Translations under genes and position numbers: made by a program | Assembly (NCBI GenBank): GCA_029931535.1 | Contig: JAQPZY010001412.1 | Span: 806,001 to 870,000, forward strand | Source of the DNA: Margaritifera margaritifera | Lineage: Eukaryota > Mollusca > Bivalvia > Unionida > Margaritiferidae | Length of the DNA stretch: 64,000 nucleotides | Direction of reading: 5' to 3' | Part shown: piece after piece, positions 32,227 through 44,077 of the stretch | Layout of the letters: each line of letters opens with the position of its first letter | Numbering within the stretch: position 1 is the stretch's first letter | Notes under the pieces: model-generated | The model's input: only the letters and a program-made list of their open reading frames with translations | What the model was told of the DNA's origin: nothing | Database searches by the model: none

Positions 32227-32537
32227 TCAATAGAATCTTGAAAACACTTCGCAGAATATATCATTTTCGTTTTTCAATCGAACGAATGCATTTTAGATCA
32301 ATTTGAAATGCTAAATCTTCAGATCATGATATATACAAAAGTAAGTCTCTTTACAGAAGAAGATTGAATATGCAGTAAATCTGAGCCGGGAGTAAGTAAG
32401 CCGTAAATGAGAAAATACCTGGAGGCATTAATTTATTTCAAGAAAAGGTCACCACGGAAAAATCTTGTACGATATTTTCCGGCACTTAAAAACGCCATGT
32501 CGATGCGCGACATCCAATACCCTCGAGACGCCAATTT

Positions 32538-32565
32538 GCATGTGTGTGTGTGTGTGTGTGTGTGT
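32538..32565. repeat. (TG)n microsatellite
   Basis: About 14 TG dinucleotides. The flanks 32227-32537 and 32566-33354 show no gene. Confidence 0.95.
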
Positions 32566-33354
32566 TAATAACTAACAATAATGCATGCACCACTACTTTC
32601 AATGCAGTTCTATTGAAGGCTAATGTCACTAATTTACCATATGACATCACTGTACAGATGTTATGATTGGAGTGCTAAGGGACCGACCATGGAGGTAGGG
32701 GAGAAGAGGGGCGCCAGGGATTATTAACAAAAAATTAAAAAATTTCTGACCCTCAACAAATTGGAAAAATATACTTGCTGTAATTTGTAGAAAATAAGAA
32801 CTTATTGTATCCATTATATTAGTTGAAAAAGTTAATTATCATGAGGTAAAAGTAAAAACAATTATTCTGGTTTGAAAGGAAATCTTCCATCCCACCCGAC
32901 ATCCATTCCTGAAAATTAAATGGTCGGTCCCTAATACTATTTCAAGTACTTTTGAACCCATAGTGCGTGAATTTGATTAGCGAGTCAAGTTTCAGACAGA
33001 CTTGCCGCCCAAAAGTAGAACAATAATTTGCAGAAATCTGAGACTTGGGTTTGAACTTTTATCGAGAGGGAGCATTTTAAAACGTGGATGCTTCAAGAAT
33101 TAAATGTCAAGAAGTTAGATGATGAAATATATCTAGCAGCGAAAGTTGCTCGAAATATTAAACTAAGTGGAAAACGAATGAATCACAGGCAACACGTGAT
33201 CCATATACGTGCTAGGTCATTTTATAGGCCATATTCTATTGGATAATGTGTCGGTTCTTAATTCTTCTCATTGTTGACATACGGAAAATTTGAAATAAAG
33301 TGGCATTAGCAATAATGAATAAGAAGATGAAAATAAAACCTCTGGGCAATACCA

Positions 33355-34412
33355 ATAACTACTAATATATACCAATAATAACTAATATATGCCAATAATT
33401 ACTAATATATACCAATAATTACTAATATATGCCAATAATTACTAATATATACAAATAATAACTAATATATACCAATAATAACTAATATATACCAATAATT
33501 ACTAATATATACCAATAATAACTAATATATACCAATAATAACTAATATATACCAATAATAACTAATATATGCCAGTAATTACTAATATATGCCAATAATA
33601 ACTAATATATACCAACAATTACTAATATATGCCAATAATTACTAATATATACCAATAATTACTAATATATGCCAATAATTACTAATATATGCCAATAATA
33701 ACTAATATATACCAATAATAACTAATATATACCAATAATTACTAAAATATACCAATAATTACTAATATATACCAATAATTACTAAAATATGCCAATAGTA
33801 ACTAATATATGCCAATAATTACTAAAATATGCCAATAATTTCTAATATATACCAATAATTACTAATATATACCAATGATTACTAAAATATACCAATAATT
33901 ACTAATATATACCAATAATTACTAATATATACCAATAATTACTAAAATATGCCAATAGTAACTAATATATGCCAATAATAACTAATATATACCAATAATA
34001 ACTAATATATGCCAATAATTACTAATATATACCAATAATTACTAAAATATACCAATAATTACTAATATATACCAATAATTACTAAAATATGCCAATAGTA
34101 ACTAATATATGCCAATAATTACTAATATATGCCAATAATTACTAATATATACCAATAATTACTAGTATATACCAATAATTACTAATATATACAAATAATT
34201 ACTAATATATGCAAATAATTACTAATATATGCAAAATAATTACTAATATATACCAATAATTACTAATATATACCAATACTTACTAATATATGCCAATAAT
34301 TTCTAATATATACCAATAATTACTAATATATGCCAATAATTACTAATATGTGCCAATAATTACTAATATATGCCAATAATTACTAATATATACCAATAAT
34401 TACTAATATACT
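33355..34412. repeat. 20-bp minisatellite, about 53 copies
   Basis: Unit ACTAATATATRCCAATAATW repeated with almost no length change. A single 1-bp insertion near 34227 shifts the register. Variation is concentrated at unit positions 11 (A/G) and 20 (A/T). The two 10-bp halves resemble each other, suggesting an ancestral decamer. Confidence 0.97.
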
Positions 34413-35087
34413 TTAATTTCAGACGATCGAAAGCATAATTCTTAAAAAGGAAACAACAAAATCTTGAACGTAAGGTAATTTTTTTATCACACAAGAAATT
34501 GTAAAACCGCTCTTTATTGTTACATTTGTGTCTGATATCAAGTAGTTTAAAATAATGGAACAATAATCGTGCAATAATAATGCCAAACACATTCCTTTGG
34601 AAGAAGGAAAACTAAAAGAAAAAAACTGAAGTTCATGTCCAGAAGGAGGATTATGACATCTTATAAATACTAACCTAAAAACTATAGGTATGTTATATAA
34701 GATTTATATAATTTTCATCGACGTCACTTTTTGATGAGGGCAAATACATTGATCGGTTTCAACAAGGTTTATTTTTAGAAAAGTCGCGCATCATTTCTGC
34801 AAACCCTGCATTGATATTTTCAATAAATCATTCTTGGAATTTGTTGCAGAATCTCAGCTTTTTTTAAATTGGGTGGGGTGGGGGGGTTGTGGGGGGCTTT
34901 TAATTTTCAGTTCTATAATAGATCCTGTTTCAATGATGAATGATATTATGATATTAATCATAATGAAGAAAACATTTTTTTTAAACGTGTAAAGGCATAA
35001 CAAGATGTGTGAAATACCGACCTTACTTTTCATATCAAGCGTTGTTCTTGCATAAACCAAATGGAACCTAGAAAACCAGACATTTTT
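34413..35087. other. Intergenic, nothing recognised
   Basis: AT-rich, with a G-rich run at about 34872-34900. Confidence 0.5.
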
Positions 35088-36572
35088 AGCTCCCCTGGCC
35101 GTAAGGCCTATTGAGCTTTTGGTATGGGCCTTCGTCCGGTGTCCGTCAATAAGTTTTTTTTTCGTTTTCTTCCCACAAACCATCAGAACAATTTCAACCA
35201 AACTTGGCACAGAAAACCTTGGGATAAAGTCCTTTTAAGTTTCTACAAATGATGCTGATTCGCCATCAAATATGGCCGTGGCTACTAAAAATAAAAAAAA
35301 TCTTTAAACGATTTATGCTCTAAAATTGCTGAACAGATTTCAACCAGATTTGACAGAAAATATCCAAACATGAAGACCTTTGAGATTTTAACAAATGATG
35401 CTGATCCGTCATAAAATATGGTAGCTGTTACCAAAAATAGAAACACCTGTCTGTTGTTCGTCGACAATTACTATTTTCAATATCTTCATAAATCCATCCA
35501 GACCAGTTTCAGCCAACGTTGGCACAGATCATCCTGACATAAAGACATTTCAAGTTTATAGAAATGATGCCTATCTGCCATTTAATGTGACCGACGTTGC
35601 GAAAAATAGGAAGATATTAAAAAGACATCTTCTCCCGAACCGGTGAATAGAATTTGATCACATTTGATAGAAAACACGGTGGCCTGAAGGCCTTTCAAAT
35701 TTATACAAAACATGCCGATCCATCATCAAATATGACCGTCGTAACTAAAAATAGTAAAATCTTTATACGACTTCTTATCCGAAGCCGCTAAGCAAAATTT
35801 TACCATACTTGACGCAAAGCAACCTGACACGATAACCTTTGAGTTTTATACATATGATATCCATCCGCCATCAAACATAGCCACCGTAGCTAAAAGTAAA
35901 ATAAAATAATAATAGAAAACTAGAATTTAACTAAATTTGACAGAAAGCATCCTGGCTTGAAGACCTTTCAAATTTGTACAAATGCTGCCATCAGATATGG
36001 ACACTGTTACATCTTTAGTAACATCTTTAAATACTTCTCCAAATTCACGATATAATTTGACCATACTTCACACAAAGCATCCTAGCGTGATGACATTTCA
36101 CGTTAATACCAATCTGCAATCAAATATGGCTGCTGTTACTAAAATTTCTAAATAACCGCTTAACAAAATTTGACCAGATTTGACGTAAAGGGTCCTCGCG
36201 TTTCGGATTTTTATAAAAGATGCTCTGCTGCCATCAGATATAGCTGCCATTACTAACAGTAGAACAAAACATTTACACAACTTTATCTGGACAAATTCTG
36301 AACAGAATTTGACTAGATTTGACGCAAAGCATCCTGGCACAGGGGCCTTTTAGTACTGGGCAAATGATGCTGATGTGCAATCACATAACGGATCAAGGTA
36401 CAAAAACTAGACAAACATAGAAACAGTTGTATTCATAACATATGAAAACCAGCAGCACTGGAACAATTTGTATGGAATGCATCACACTGATCCAGATTTC
36501 TTGGCCCACTGCTCATGCATTCGGCTGATGTCAGCCGGGTAAGCGATCCCAGGCCCACTTAGCTACTTTATC
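35088..36572 (+). mobile_element. Interspersed repeat family A, copy 2
   Basis: It starts 'AGCTCCCCTGGCCGTAAGGC' and ends with 'GATCCAGATTTCTTGGCCCA...GTCAGCCGGGTAAGCGAT', matching copy 1 at both ends ('GATCTAGATTTCTTGGTCAT...GTCAACAGGTGAGCGAT'). The internal ~150-180-bp units carry 'CATCCTGGC', 'GAAGACCTTTCAAATTTGTA' and 'CATCAAATATGGCCG'. Non-coding. Confidence 0.8.
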
Positions 36573-36831
36573 ATACCAAGTTGTAACACATTCCGAGAGT
36601 CTGATGCATCCAGGAGTCCAAGAGAATAATATATTATTTTTCCCTGTTGAATGGTATTTGGGGACAACGAGACTAAATACCGCAGTAGACCAGTAGTATC
36701 GACCAAATCGTAAAAAGACCATTTAATAAAATTAAAGAAAATCACATTTTAAAACAAATACTGTACTATGAATTCCACAGAGTTGAAATAGTATTTGTAT
36801 TACCATAATGACTACACCTTTTCAAAACTAG

Positions 36832-36932
36832 TTCTGAAAGGTTATGTACTGTTTTCAAGTTAATTACTGAAAGGTTATATACTGTTTTCAAGTTAATTAC
36901 TGAAAGGTTATATACCGTTTTGAAGATAATTA
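36832..36932. repeat. 33-bp tandem repeat, 3 copies
   Basis: 'CTGAAAGGTTATATACTGTT' recurs at 33-bp spacing. Confidence 0.93.
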
Positions 36933-37204
36933 CTAATTTTCTAAATTAAAATCGAATATCAACATTTTTCATCACAAACTTATTAAAAATGATTTTTTTA
37001 GATAAGATGCCAACGATGACAATATGTCATATTTCTGTTTAGTCTGCGTTACACACGTTTCAAATTCTATCAGTTCTGTGTTTCAATGCATTATCACGCC
37101 CACACTGTCAAAGATGAAAAAACAAAATCTTATTTTGCGTTGAAATTAAAATTGTAAACAGGGCAATTATAATAGTCAAGTCAAGTATCAAGTAAGTAAA
37201 AAAA

Positions 37205-37292
37205 ATCGAGCCAATGTCAAGTAAATACAGCAAATTAAGTCAATGTCAGGTAAATGGTGCAATTCAAGTCAATGTCAGGTAAATGGAACAAT
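37205..37292. repeat. 29-bp tandem repeat, 3 copies
   Basis: 'CAATGTCAGGTAAATGG' recurs at 29-bp spacing. Confidence 0.9.
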
Positions 37293-37436
37293 CTCTACGC
37301 AGACAAGTGTTTGATCATATATATACATGCATCTTATTTTTGTGCGCGGTAAGTTTTGTGCTCGCCTGTTTTTCAATATTTCGGTGGACGAACTTCTAGA
37401 GACCGTTCGTTAATATTTATATCTGAGGGTCATTTG

Positions 37437-38060
37437 GCCATAGTACGGCCATAGTACAAAATTTGGCCATAGTACGGCCATAGTACAAAATTTGGCCATA
37501 GTACGGCCATAGTACAAAATTTGGCCATAGTACGGCCATAGTACAAAATTCGGCCATAGTACAAAATTTGGCCATAGTACGGCCATAGTACAAAATTTGG
37601 CCATAGTACGGCCATAGTACAAAATTCGGCCATAGTACAAAATTTGGCCATAGTACGGCCATAGTACAAAATTCGGCCATAGTACAAAATTTGGCCATAG
37701 TACGGCCATAGTACAAAATTTGGCCATAGTACGGCCATAGTACAAAATTCGGCCATAGTACAAAATTCGGCCATAGTACGGCCATAGTACAAAATTTGGC
37801 CATAGTACGGCCATAGTACAAAATTTGGCCATAGTACGGCCATAGTACAAAATTTGGCCATAGTACGGCCATAGTACAAAATTTGGCCATAGTACAAAAT
37901 TTGGCCATAGTACGGCCATAGTACAAAATTTGGCCATAGTACGGCCATAGTACGGCCATAGTACAAAATTTGGCCATAGTACAAAATTTGGCCATAGTAC
38001 GGCCATAGTACAAAATTTGGCCATAGTACGGCCATAGTACAAAATTTGGCCATAGTACGG
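37437..38060. repeat. Two-unit (11/18-bp) mosaic minisatellite
   Basis: Built from the 11-mer GGCCATAGTAC, used alone or extended by AAAATTT/AAAATTC to 18 bp. The usual order is 11+18 (29 bp), with extra 18s and one extra 11. The AAAATTC variants are nearly always followed by another 18-mer. All three minus frames are open for about 200 codons and give the same peptides in rotation, because the units are not multiples of three. I treat these as artefacts. Confidence 0.97.
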
Positions 38061-38175
38061 ATCTCGGCCAACAGCTTTAGAGAAAACGCAACTTGTAACT
38101 ATCTATTTTTTTCCAATGAAAGATTTCTATGACAATTATTTTTTTTTATTTAATAAAGCCCATAATGTGCATGCA

Positions 38176-38215
38176 TATTAACATACATACATACATACAT
38201 ACATACATACATACA

Positions 38216-38249
<34 letters not shown>

Positions 38250-38251
38250 CA

Positions 38252-38282
<31 letters not shown>
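38176..38282. repeat. (CATA)n microsatellite
   Basis: About 26 CATA units directly before the LINE remnant. CATA is also the 3'-tail motif of related LINE copies in this window. Confidence 0.97.
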
Positions 38283-38899
38283 CCGTGTACTTAATTTGGA
38301 ACAGTTACCAGCGCCTTTTGTTCTACTTGGCAACTTTAACGGCCACCATACACTTTGGGGCTGCAAAAATATCGGTGAGAGAGGGAAAAAAATAGAAGAC
38401 TGTTTTAAACATAATCGTTGCCTTTTTAATGATAATTCGTATACCAACCTGCATCTTGCAACTGGGTTATACTCGTCCTTAGAACTGACCATCTGTGACC
38501 CATCTCTTTGATTTGACTTCGCTTTGGAAGTTGGTGACGACCTCAGTGGTAGTGACCCCTTGTCATATACTTAAGAAGTAATACTTCCAAACCTCATGGG
38601 CTAGGTCAGGGATGGAAATTGAACAATACGGATTAAGAAACGTTTCGGTCCTTCTGCAAGTCAAATTTGACAGCTGATCGTTTCGAAAACGTAGCTGATT
38701 CGATACTCATATTTACTAATATACACCATGATATGTTGCTATTGCTTGGGGGAAGGGTAATGCAAAAAAAAAAAAAAAAAAAATATCGGTGATTTCCAAA
38801 CGTGTGAACAAACCACGGTTTAATGATAATTGCGAAGGCGCCATCAATGAAGGGAATAAGACCCTTAGAAATGTAAATGTCAATCCAACAGCAGAAAAT

Positions 38900-39027
38900 C
38901 TGAACAAGTACCCTATATATCTAGCTAAACCTCGTCCTACTACTAGAGAGAGCAAGAGGAAATCTGAACAAGTACCCTATATATCTAGCTAAACCTCGTC
39001 CTACTACTAGAGAGAGCAAGAGGAAAT
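38900..39027. repeat. 64-bp tandem duplication inside the LINE
   Basis: The segment starting 'CTGAACAAGTACCCTATATA' is present twice at exactly 64-bp spacing, almost identical. 64 is not a multiple of three, so it frameshifts the LINE ORF and postdates its death or caused it. Confidence 0.95.
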
Positions 39028-41032
39028 CTAATTAATCAGTCCGGTACGGACAATCATTCGCGAAAATAAAAACAATCGTATCAAACACGTAAAGAAATCG
39101 GATGAATCGGTCACGACCCTTCCAGAAATTTCAATAAAAATGACCGAAACATCGTCAACAATTTCTCGTAAGAGAACTATTTCGAGAACATTAACCGCGT
39201 TAAAAACCTGAAGAAAAAACAAACAAAACATTCAGATCTACTAAAGCTGGCGAGAACATTAATCCTTTCACTCTCAGAGAACTCCAAGACTTTCTTGGTT
39301 GAGCCCATGACAAGTCAGCGGGACCAAATGGTGTCCACTATCAACTTCTAAAATACTTACCTGATACTGTTCTCAATACACTACTAAACAGTTTCAACAA
39401 AATTTGGGAAACAGCGACTTTCTGCGGTCATGACGAGATAACAGAAATACCAGTACCTTAACCTGGAAAGGACCATACCGACTCTTTCGACTCTTGTCCC
39501 ATATCACTAACGAGTTGTATTTGCAAAACCATAGAACGAATGATAAATATCTAGAGTCGAACATACGGCTATCAGGCATATGACACTACGTGGAAATACG
39601 GCATAATGAATTACCTATTCAATTTAGGTCTAACTGGCCGTCGATGTATCTTTATATCCAGTTTTTGGAAAGATACAATGTACCCCGTTTCTGAAAGTTA
39701 TTCTCTGAATACGAGTGTACCTCGGAACAGCATATTTACAGTCACCCTTTTCAGCATCAAAAGTAACAACATTGTGAAATGCCTTAATATAGGAACTCCA
39801 ACTACTCATTATATGTTGACAACTTTTTGATATACTATAAAGGGTGACTGGAAATATGCTGATCCGAGGTACACATGCAGTATGGAAACTATTGAACGTT
39901 AACTACATATATGCTTTAAAAGAGTTTAGAAACGGTCAGCAGAAAACATTCAAATTTTTTAATCTAAAGCTGTATGCATTATTACCGATTATACAGAATT
40001 CATAATAACCCAAAAGTCTATCATAACGGTTCTTTTATCAATGTTGTGGAGGAGACCAAATTGTTATGGCTTATTTTTGACCGTAAACTATCTTTCCTTC
40101 CGAGACAAATGTAAAAAAAAATATTGGTTAATACGAGTCGTGGCGAACACAGATTGGGGACAGACATTAAGTTCTTTACTCCGTTTATATGGGACTTTAG
40201 TAAGATGTAAACTTGAATATGGCTCGATTGTGTACGGATCAGCTTGTCAATCGTACTTGTAGATGCTTGATTCGATACGCAGTCAAGGACTTGGACTTTG
40301 TCTGGGAACATTTAAAACTTCCCCTTCAGAAAGCCTCTGCGCTGAAGCAAATGAACCGTCACTTTATCTCAAATCGGCTCTTCAGTATACTACCAAACTA
40401 TCCTCTAATCCATACGATGTCATCTTTTTGGCCCAATTCCAAAACTTGTATGCTCCGAAACCAAATTTCATTCCACCTTCTTTTGACATACGAATTTGTC
40501 CTCACGTAGAAGCAGCAAAAATCAATCTTGTTAATATTCCAAAATCTTGTGTTCCCAAATCACCACCTTGGTTATCAAAACCCTCCAAAATAATATTTAA
40601 TATTTGGCAAATCAAAATCTCTTCAACCAATCATTTCGTTTTTCAGAGTAAATCAATGAAATTAGAGCCAAACGTCCCTGTGTACAGACAGTTCTAAAGA
40701 TGTAGACAAGGCTGCAACTGCCGTTTCAACACCCCATGGCACCATCTCGAGCCGGTTACTGTATGAAGCCTCAATTTTTACCGCAGAAATTATAATCATA
40801 CTACAATCTTTGAACTACATTGAAATCTCTCCAAAACGATTTGCATCATCTTTTCAGATTCTCCGTCCACGCTGAAAGCCTTGCAAAACATTTTATTTGA
40901 CAACCCCATAATATCCCAACTCTTAAAGAAAAACGATTCGATCATATTAGCGAGAAAAAAAGTATGCCGTCCTGTTGGTTACCTAGACATATTGGTATTA
41001 AGGATAATAAATGGCAGATAAAGCAGCCAAAT

Positions 41033-41310
41033 CTATATAACATATTTTGACCCTATATTTTAAACATTTCTTTAATTTTGACCTTTATCTTTCATTTTAT
41101 ATACCTTTTACAGAATGTGAACATATTTACCTTTTATCTTTTATCTCGTGGTACTTTAGGTTAATGTTTTTTTTATATAGAGGATTTTGTATTCCTACAA
41201 TGTTTTGCAGTTCTTATATATACATTTTAGAACAACTTTTAAAATTGGTACAATATAGCCAGTGTCGTACTGACATGCCGTTAAACCCTAACACATACAT
41301 GTATACTGCA
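41033..41310 (+). mobile_element. LINE 3' tail nested inside the LINE RNase H region
   Basis: RNase H coding debris 'ADKAAKS' stops near 41032 and resumes near 41311 ('SPVSEWKIPSTDLKF'). The material between is a T-rich 3'UTR with 'TATAGCCAGTGTCGTACTGA', 'ATGCCGTTAAACCCTAACAC' and 'ATACAT'. It is related to the tail at 41640-41745 and the fragment at 31975-32226. It reads as a 5'-truncated insertion. Confidence 0.65.
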
Positions 41311-41754
41311 TTGCAGTCACCCGTTTCCGAATGGAAGATTCCATCTACTGATTTAAAATTTTATATAAATCGGCATGTTGTATATACTTGGCAAAACATG
41401 TGGAATTAAAACTCCACAAACTTTGGAACATGAAACCCATTATTGGCGAGTGGCATCCCTCACATAGAAAAATCGCAGAGATGAGATGGCAATTTGCGAC
41501 TGCGTATTGGTACACGCATAGCTAACTCATACATACCTACTGAAAGGTCAACTTTAATAAGGGTGCATAGCTTGCAAGTGTCTACTGACAATGGAACATA
41601 TTCTTGTCGAGTGTATCGATTTCCACCCTGTGAGACAGAAGCTTTTATATTTTAAAAACTTTCTTTGCAGTTCTTTATCTTAACCGGTATTGTGCTATGT
41701 ATTGACGTGCCGTTAAACACAATGTATTCATATCTCTTAATTTTCTGGGCGGGA

Positions 41755-42300
41755 TAAGACAAATTCAGATGTGCAACTGACTTTGGCCTCAAGGTCTATC
41801 CTTCGCCCCAAATGACTTGGCTCCAGGATCATAAATTTGAAACAGTTGAGACCCTCATTCAGTAAACATATATGCAATTACCGGGCATAATAAAGTTAAT
41901 TCACGACATTTGTCCCAGGGTATATCCCTAGCCTCCATTGACTTAATGCATAGGTCATAACTTTGAAACTATTGAGATCCTCACCCAATAACCATATACA
42001 CACTTGCTAGGAATAATAAGACGAATTTACATGTGCAACTCGCCTCTGGACATATCCTTAGCCTCCAGAGACTTAGCACCTGAGTCACAACTTTGAAACT
42101 ATCTAGACCCCCATCCATAAACCATATATACACTTACTGGACATACTATAACCTATTCAAATATATCCATGGTTCTATCTTTAGCCCCCGGTGACTTGGC
42201 TCCTATGTCATAATTTGTAGACTATTAAGATCATCATGCTATAACCATATGTGCACTCCTTACTGATCATGAAAACACAAACTCATATATGTAGCTGGTG
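41755..42300 (+). mobile_element. Interspersed repeat family E (about 125-bp units, 4-5 copies)
   Basis: Units contain 'GACTTGGCTCC..G.TCATAA' followed by 'TTTGAAACTATTGAGA.CC' and 'AACCATATATACACTTACTG'. They recur near 41813, 41940, 42070 and 42191. Non-coding. Confidence 0.75.
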
Positions 42301-42917
42301 TTGTCCCCTAGGTCTATATCCCACCCCATCCACCCCACCAGACCTCCAACCCCTGCAACCATATATTTATTTACCGCACGTAAAAAGACATTACCCCGTG
42401 AGTCCGTCATTGCCCTCGGGGACTTCTCCAAGAAGCTAAGAACTGAGAGTCGGGGTGGGTTCAAACGCGGGTAAGTTTGAGGATATGTGTTTTAAATATA
42501 CAGAATTCTAGCATACGGATGCAGTACTGTGAAGCCAACCTGCTTCTATGTTTGCTCGGCTTAACTGACAACCGCACTATTAATGCTATGAACATAGCGA
42601 TTGATATACAGAGATTAAATCGGCGTGGAGTCTAGTTGATTGACCCATCCGCGTCGTGGTAGTAACATGATAGTATTTTTAAAAAAATCACCGTTAATGT
42701 AATAGTTACTCACATGAAATAACTTTTAAGAAAAGCTAAGATGTAATGAGTGAGCTTGGAAGACAGGACATATTAGTATTATAGATCACGAGACATATGG
42801 CGCACTATGTTACCTTTTTAATAAAACATTTCATAATTATACATATTGGCACTTCAGCTTGGCTTACGGTGGTTCCGCTTTGTTAGAGCTCTCGAAGTGG
42901 CTTATGTACAAATTTTA
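42301..42917. other. Intergenic, nothing recognised
   Basis: No gene or repeat family identified. Confidence 0.5.
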
Positions 42918-43930
42918 CTACATCAAGCTAAACATTTCGTACGACAATAAAATGAAACTGCTTATGAAACTCCTTAATTCCTTGATGAAAACTTGACTGT
43001 GATAACCTGATAAGATATTATTTAAACGTGGGATGAATTTTGAATATTTTAAATTTAAATTACAATCGTTACAGGCTGGGCCTCTATATTTCCCTGTCGG
43101 GTGGTCGTGATCTCTAAACTTATTATACACTATCTCTTTCCCACTGATAAGGCACACGTTAGTTGATTTAAAAATTTTCTCATCATATCTGTAGCATATG
43201 TTTTGCATTCTTTGGTTTTAATTCAATATGTATCAATTTTGCGCTTGTACCTAATGTATCGTAAAATACCCGAATGCAATCAGTACTTCTGTAAACAATT
43301 GGTTTATAATTCCTGAATACTGATTTTAAGAATACACAGAAGTCAGATGGAATATGTTTGGAATTTATTTTTGTCACTGACTGCGATTAAGATGTGTGCT
43401 ATATCAAATTATTAGCTGTAACCGTGATACTTTCAAAATTGCAGTAAATGACGAATGCAACCGTTAGTTCATGTTGATTGCTTTGAATTTATCGATAGAA
43501 CACTTTTCAGGAAAGATGTCTATGGTATATCCTACATTGTAACATACTATTTTGTTCACTGGAAATACTTTCTGTGTGTTGTAACAATTAAGACTTTTTA
43601 CAATGAACTTCTGACCGTGATGACTATTTATCTGACTAGACACTATTTTTTTTATATTCCCACATATGGTGCTTTCTTTTATTTTGTCCAAAAACTATTG
43701 AAATGTCAACTTGCCTTTCTTTCTCTTTTTTATCACCTTAACCACGGTAATTTATCTGATTTCATCTATCTCGTACACATTCACGGATATACCAAATTCG
43801 TCTTCATTTTTTGTTCTCAATATCCTCATTTATTACAGGACATCTATCTAACTAATGACCGTATCCATCTAAATTGTATTTTGACATTCTTTTCCGGATC
43901 ATCAATTATAGCATTTAAAATCGATTAAAT
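42918..43930 (-). pseudogene. Maverick/Polinton-type DNA polymerase B, N-terminal remnant
   Basis: Minus-strand reading in several frames gives, in order: 'GISVNVYEIDE' near 43785; a zinc-finger-like block with 'NCYNTQKVFPVNKIVCYN' near 43560-43620; 'HIPSDFCVFLKS' and 'YKPIVYRSTDC' at 43260-43360; then an endonuclease VII-like block 'YNKFRDHDHPTGKYRGPACN' followed by 'LSGYHSQVFIKEL'. This order and the DHDH..GKYRG motif are characteristic of the N-terminal region of Polinton/Maverick protein-primed polymerases. The exonuclease and polymerase domains are absent because the sequence ends at 42918. Stops and frameshifts make it a dead fragment. Confidence 0.78.
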
Positions 43931-43999
43931 TGCATAAAGGTCATTTGTTGTCATAATTTTTAACCTTAACACATGCTTTTTGAGTTTCTTGTTCAAACT

Positions 44000-44000
<1 letters not shown>

Positions 44001-44076
<76 letters not shown>
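44001..44076. repeat. (TA)n microsatellite
   Basis: About 37 TA units. Confidence 0.97.

Positions 44077-44077
<1 letters not shown>

Larger units (their letters stand above)
38283..41745 (+). pseudogene. Decayed Jockey-type LINE (endonuclease, RT, RNase H remnants)
   Basis: It begins inside the AP-endonuclease domain with 'VLLGNFNGHHTLWG' (G-[DN]-FN-H motif) and 'SSLELTICDPS'. It continues with an inter-domain segment (38789-39030), RT remnants ('GPNGVHYQLLKYLPDTVLNT' near 39330, 'YDTTWKYGI' near 39590) and a C-terminal RT/thumb region (about 40080-40700, 'YGSIVYGSA', 'EANEPSLYL', 'SCVPKSPPWL'). RNase H debris reaches about 41640. It is 5' truncated and carries many stops and frameshifts, a 64-bp tandem duplication and a nested LINE tail. 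The catalytic RT block is not readable as an intact YxDD motif. Confidence 0.85.

Noticed and set aside
37410..38071. Three overlapping minus-strand ORFs of about 200 codons
   Set aside because: They are frame-rotated readings of the 11/18-bp array. All three frames give the same peptides (FCTMA, LWPNFV, YYGQIL), so openness reflects the repeat and not selection.
40021..40311. Minus ORFs over the LINE region
   Set aside because: Shadows of the plus-strand RT remnants, which carry the recognisable motifs.
43455..43928. 157-codon plus-strand ORF opposite the PolB fragment
   Set aside because: It has aromatic-rich composition typical of antisense of AT-rich coding DNA. The minus strand carries the recognisable polymerase motifs in the same interval.
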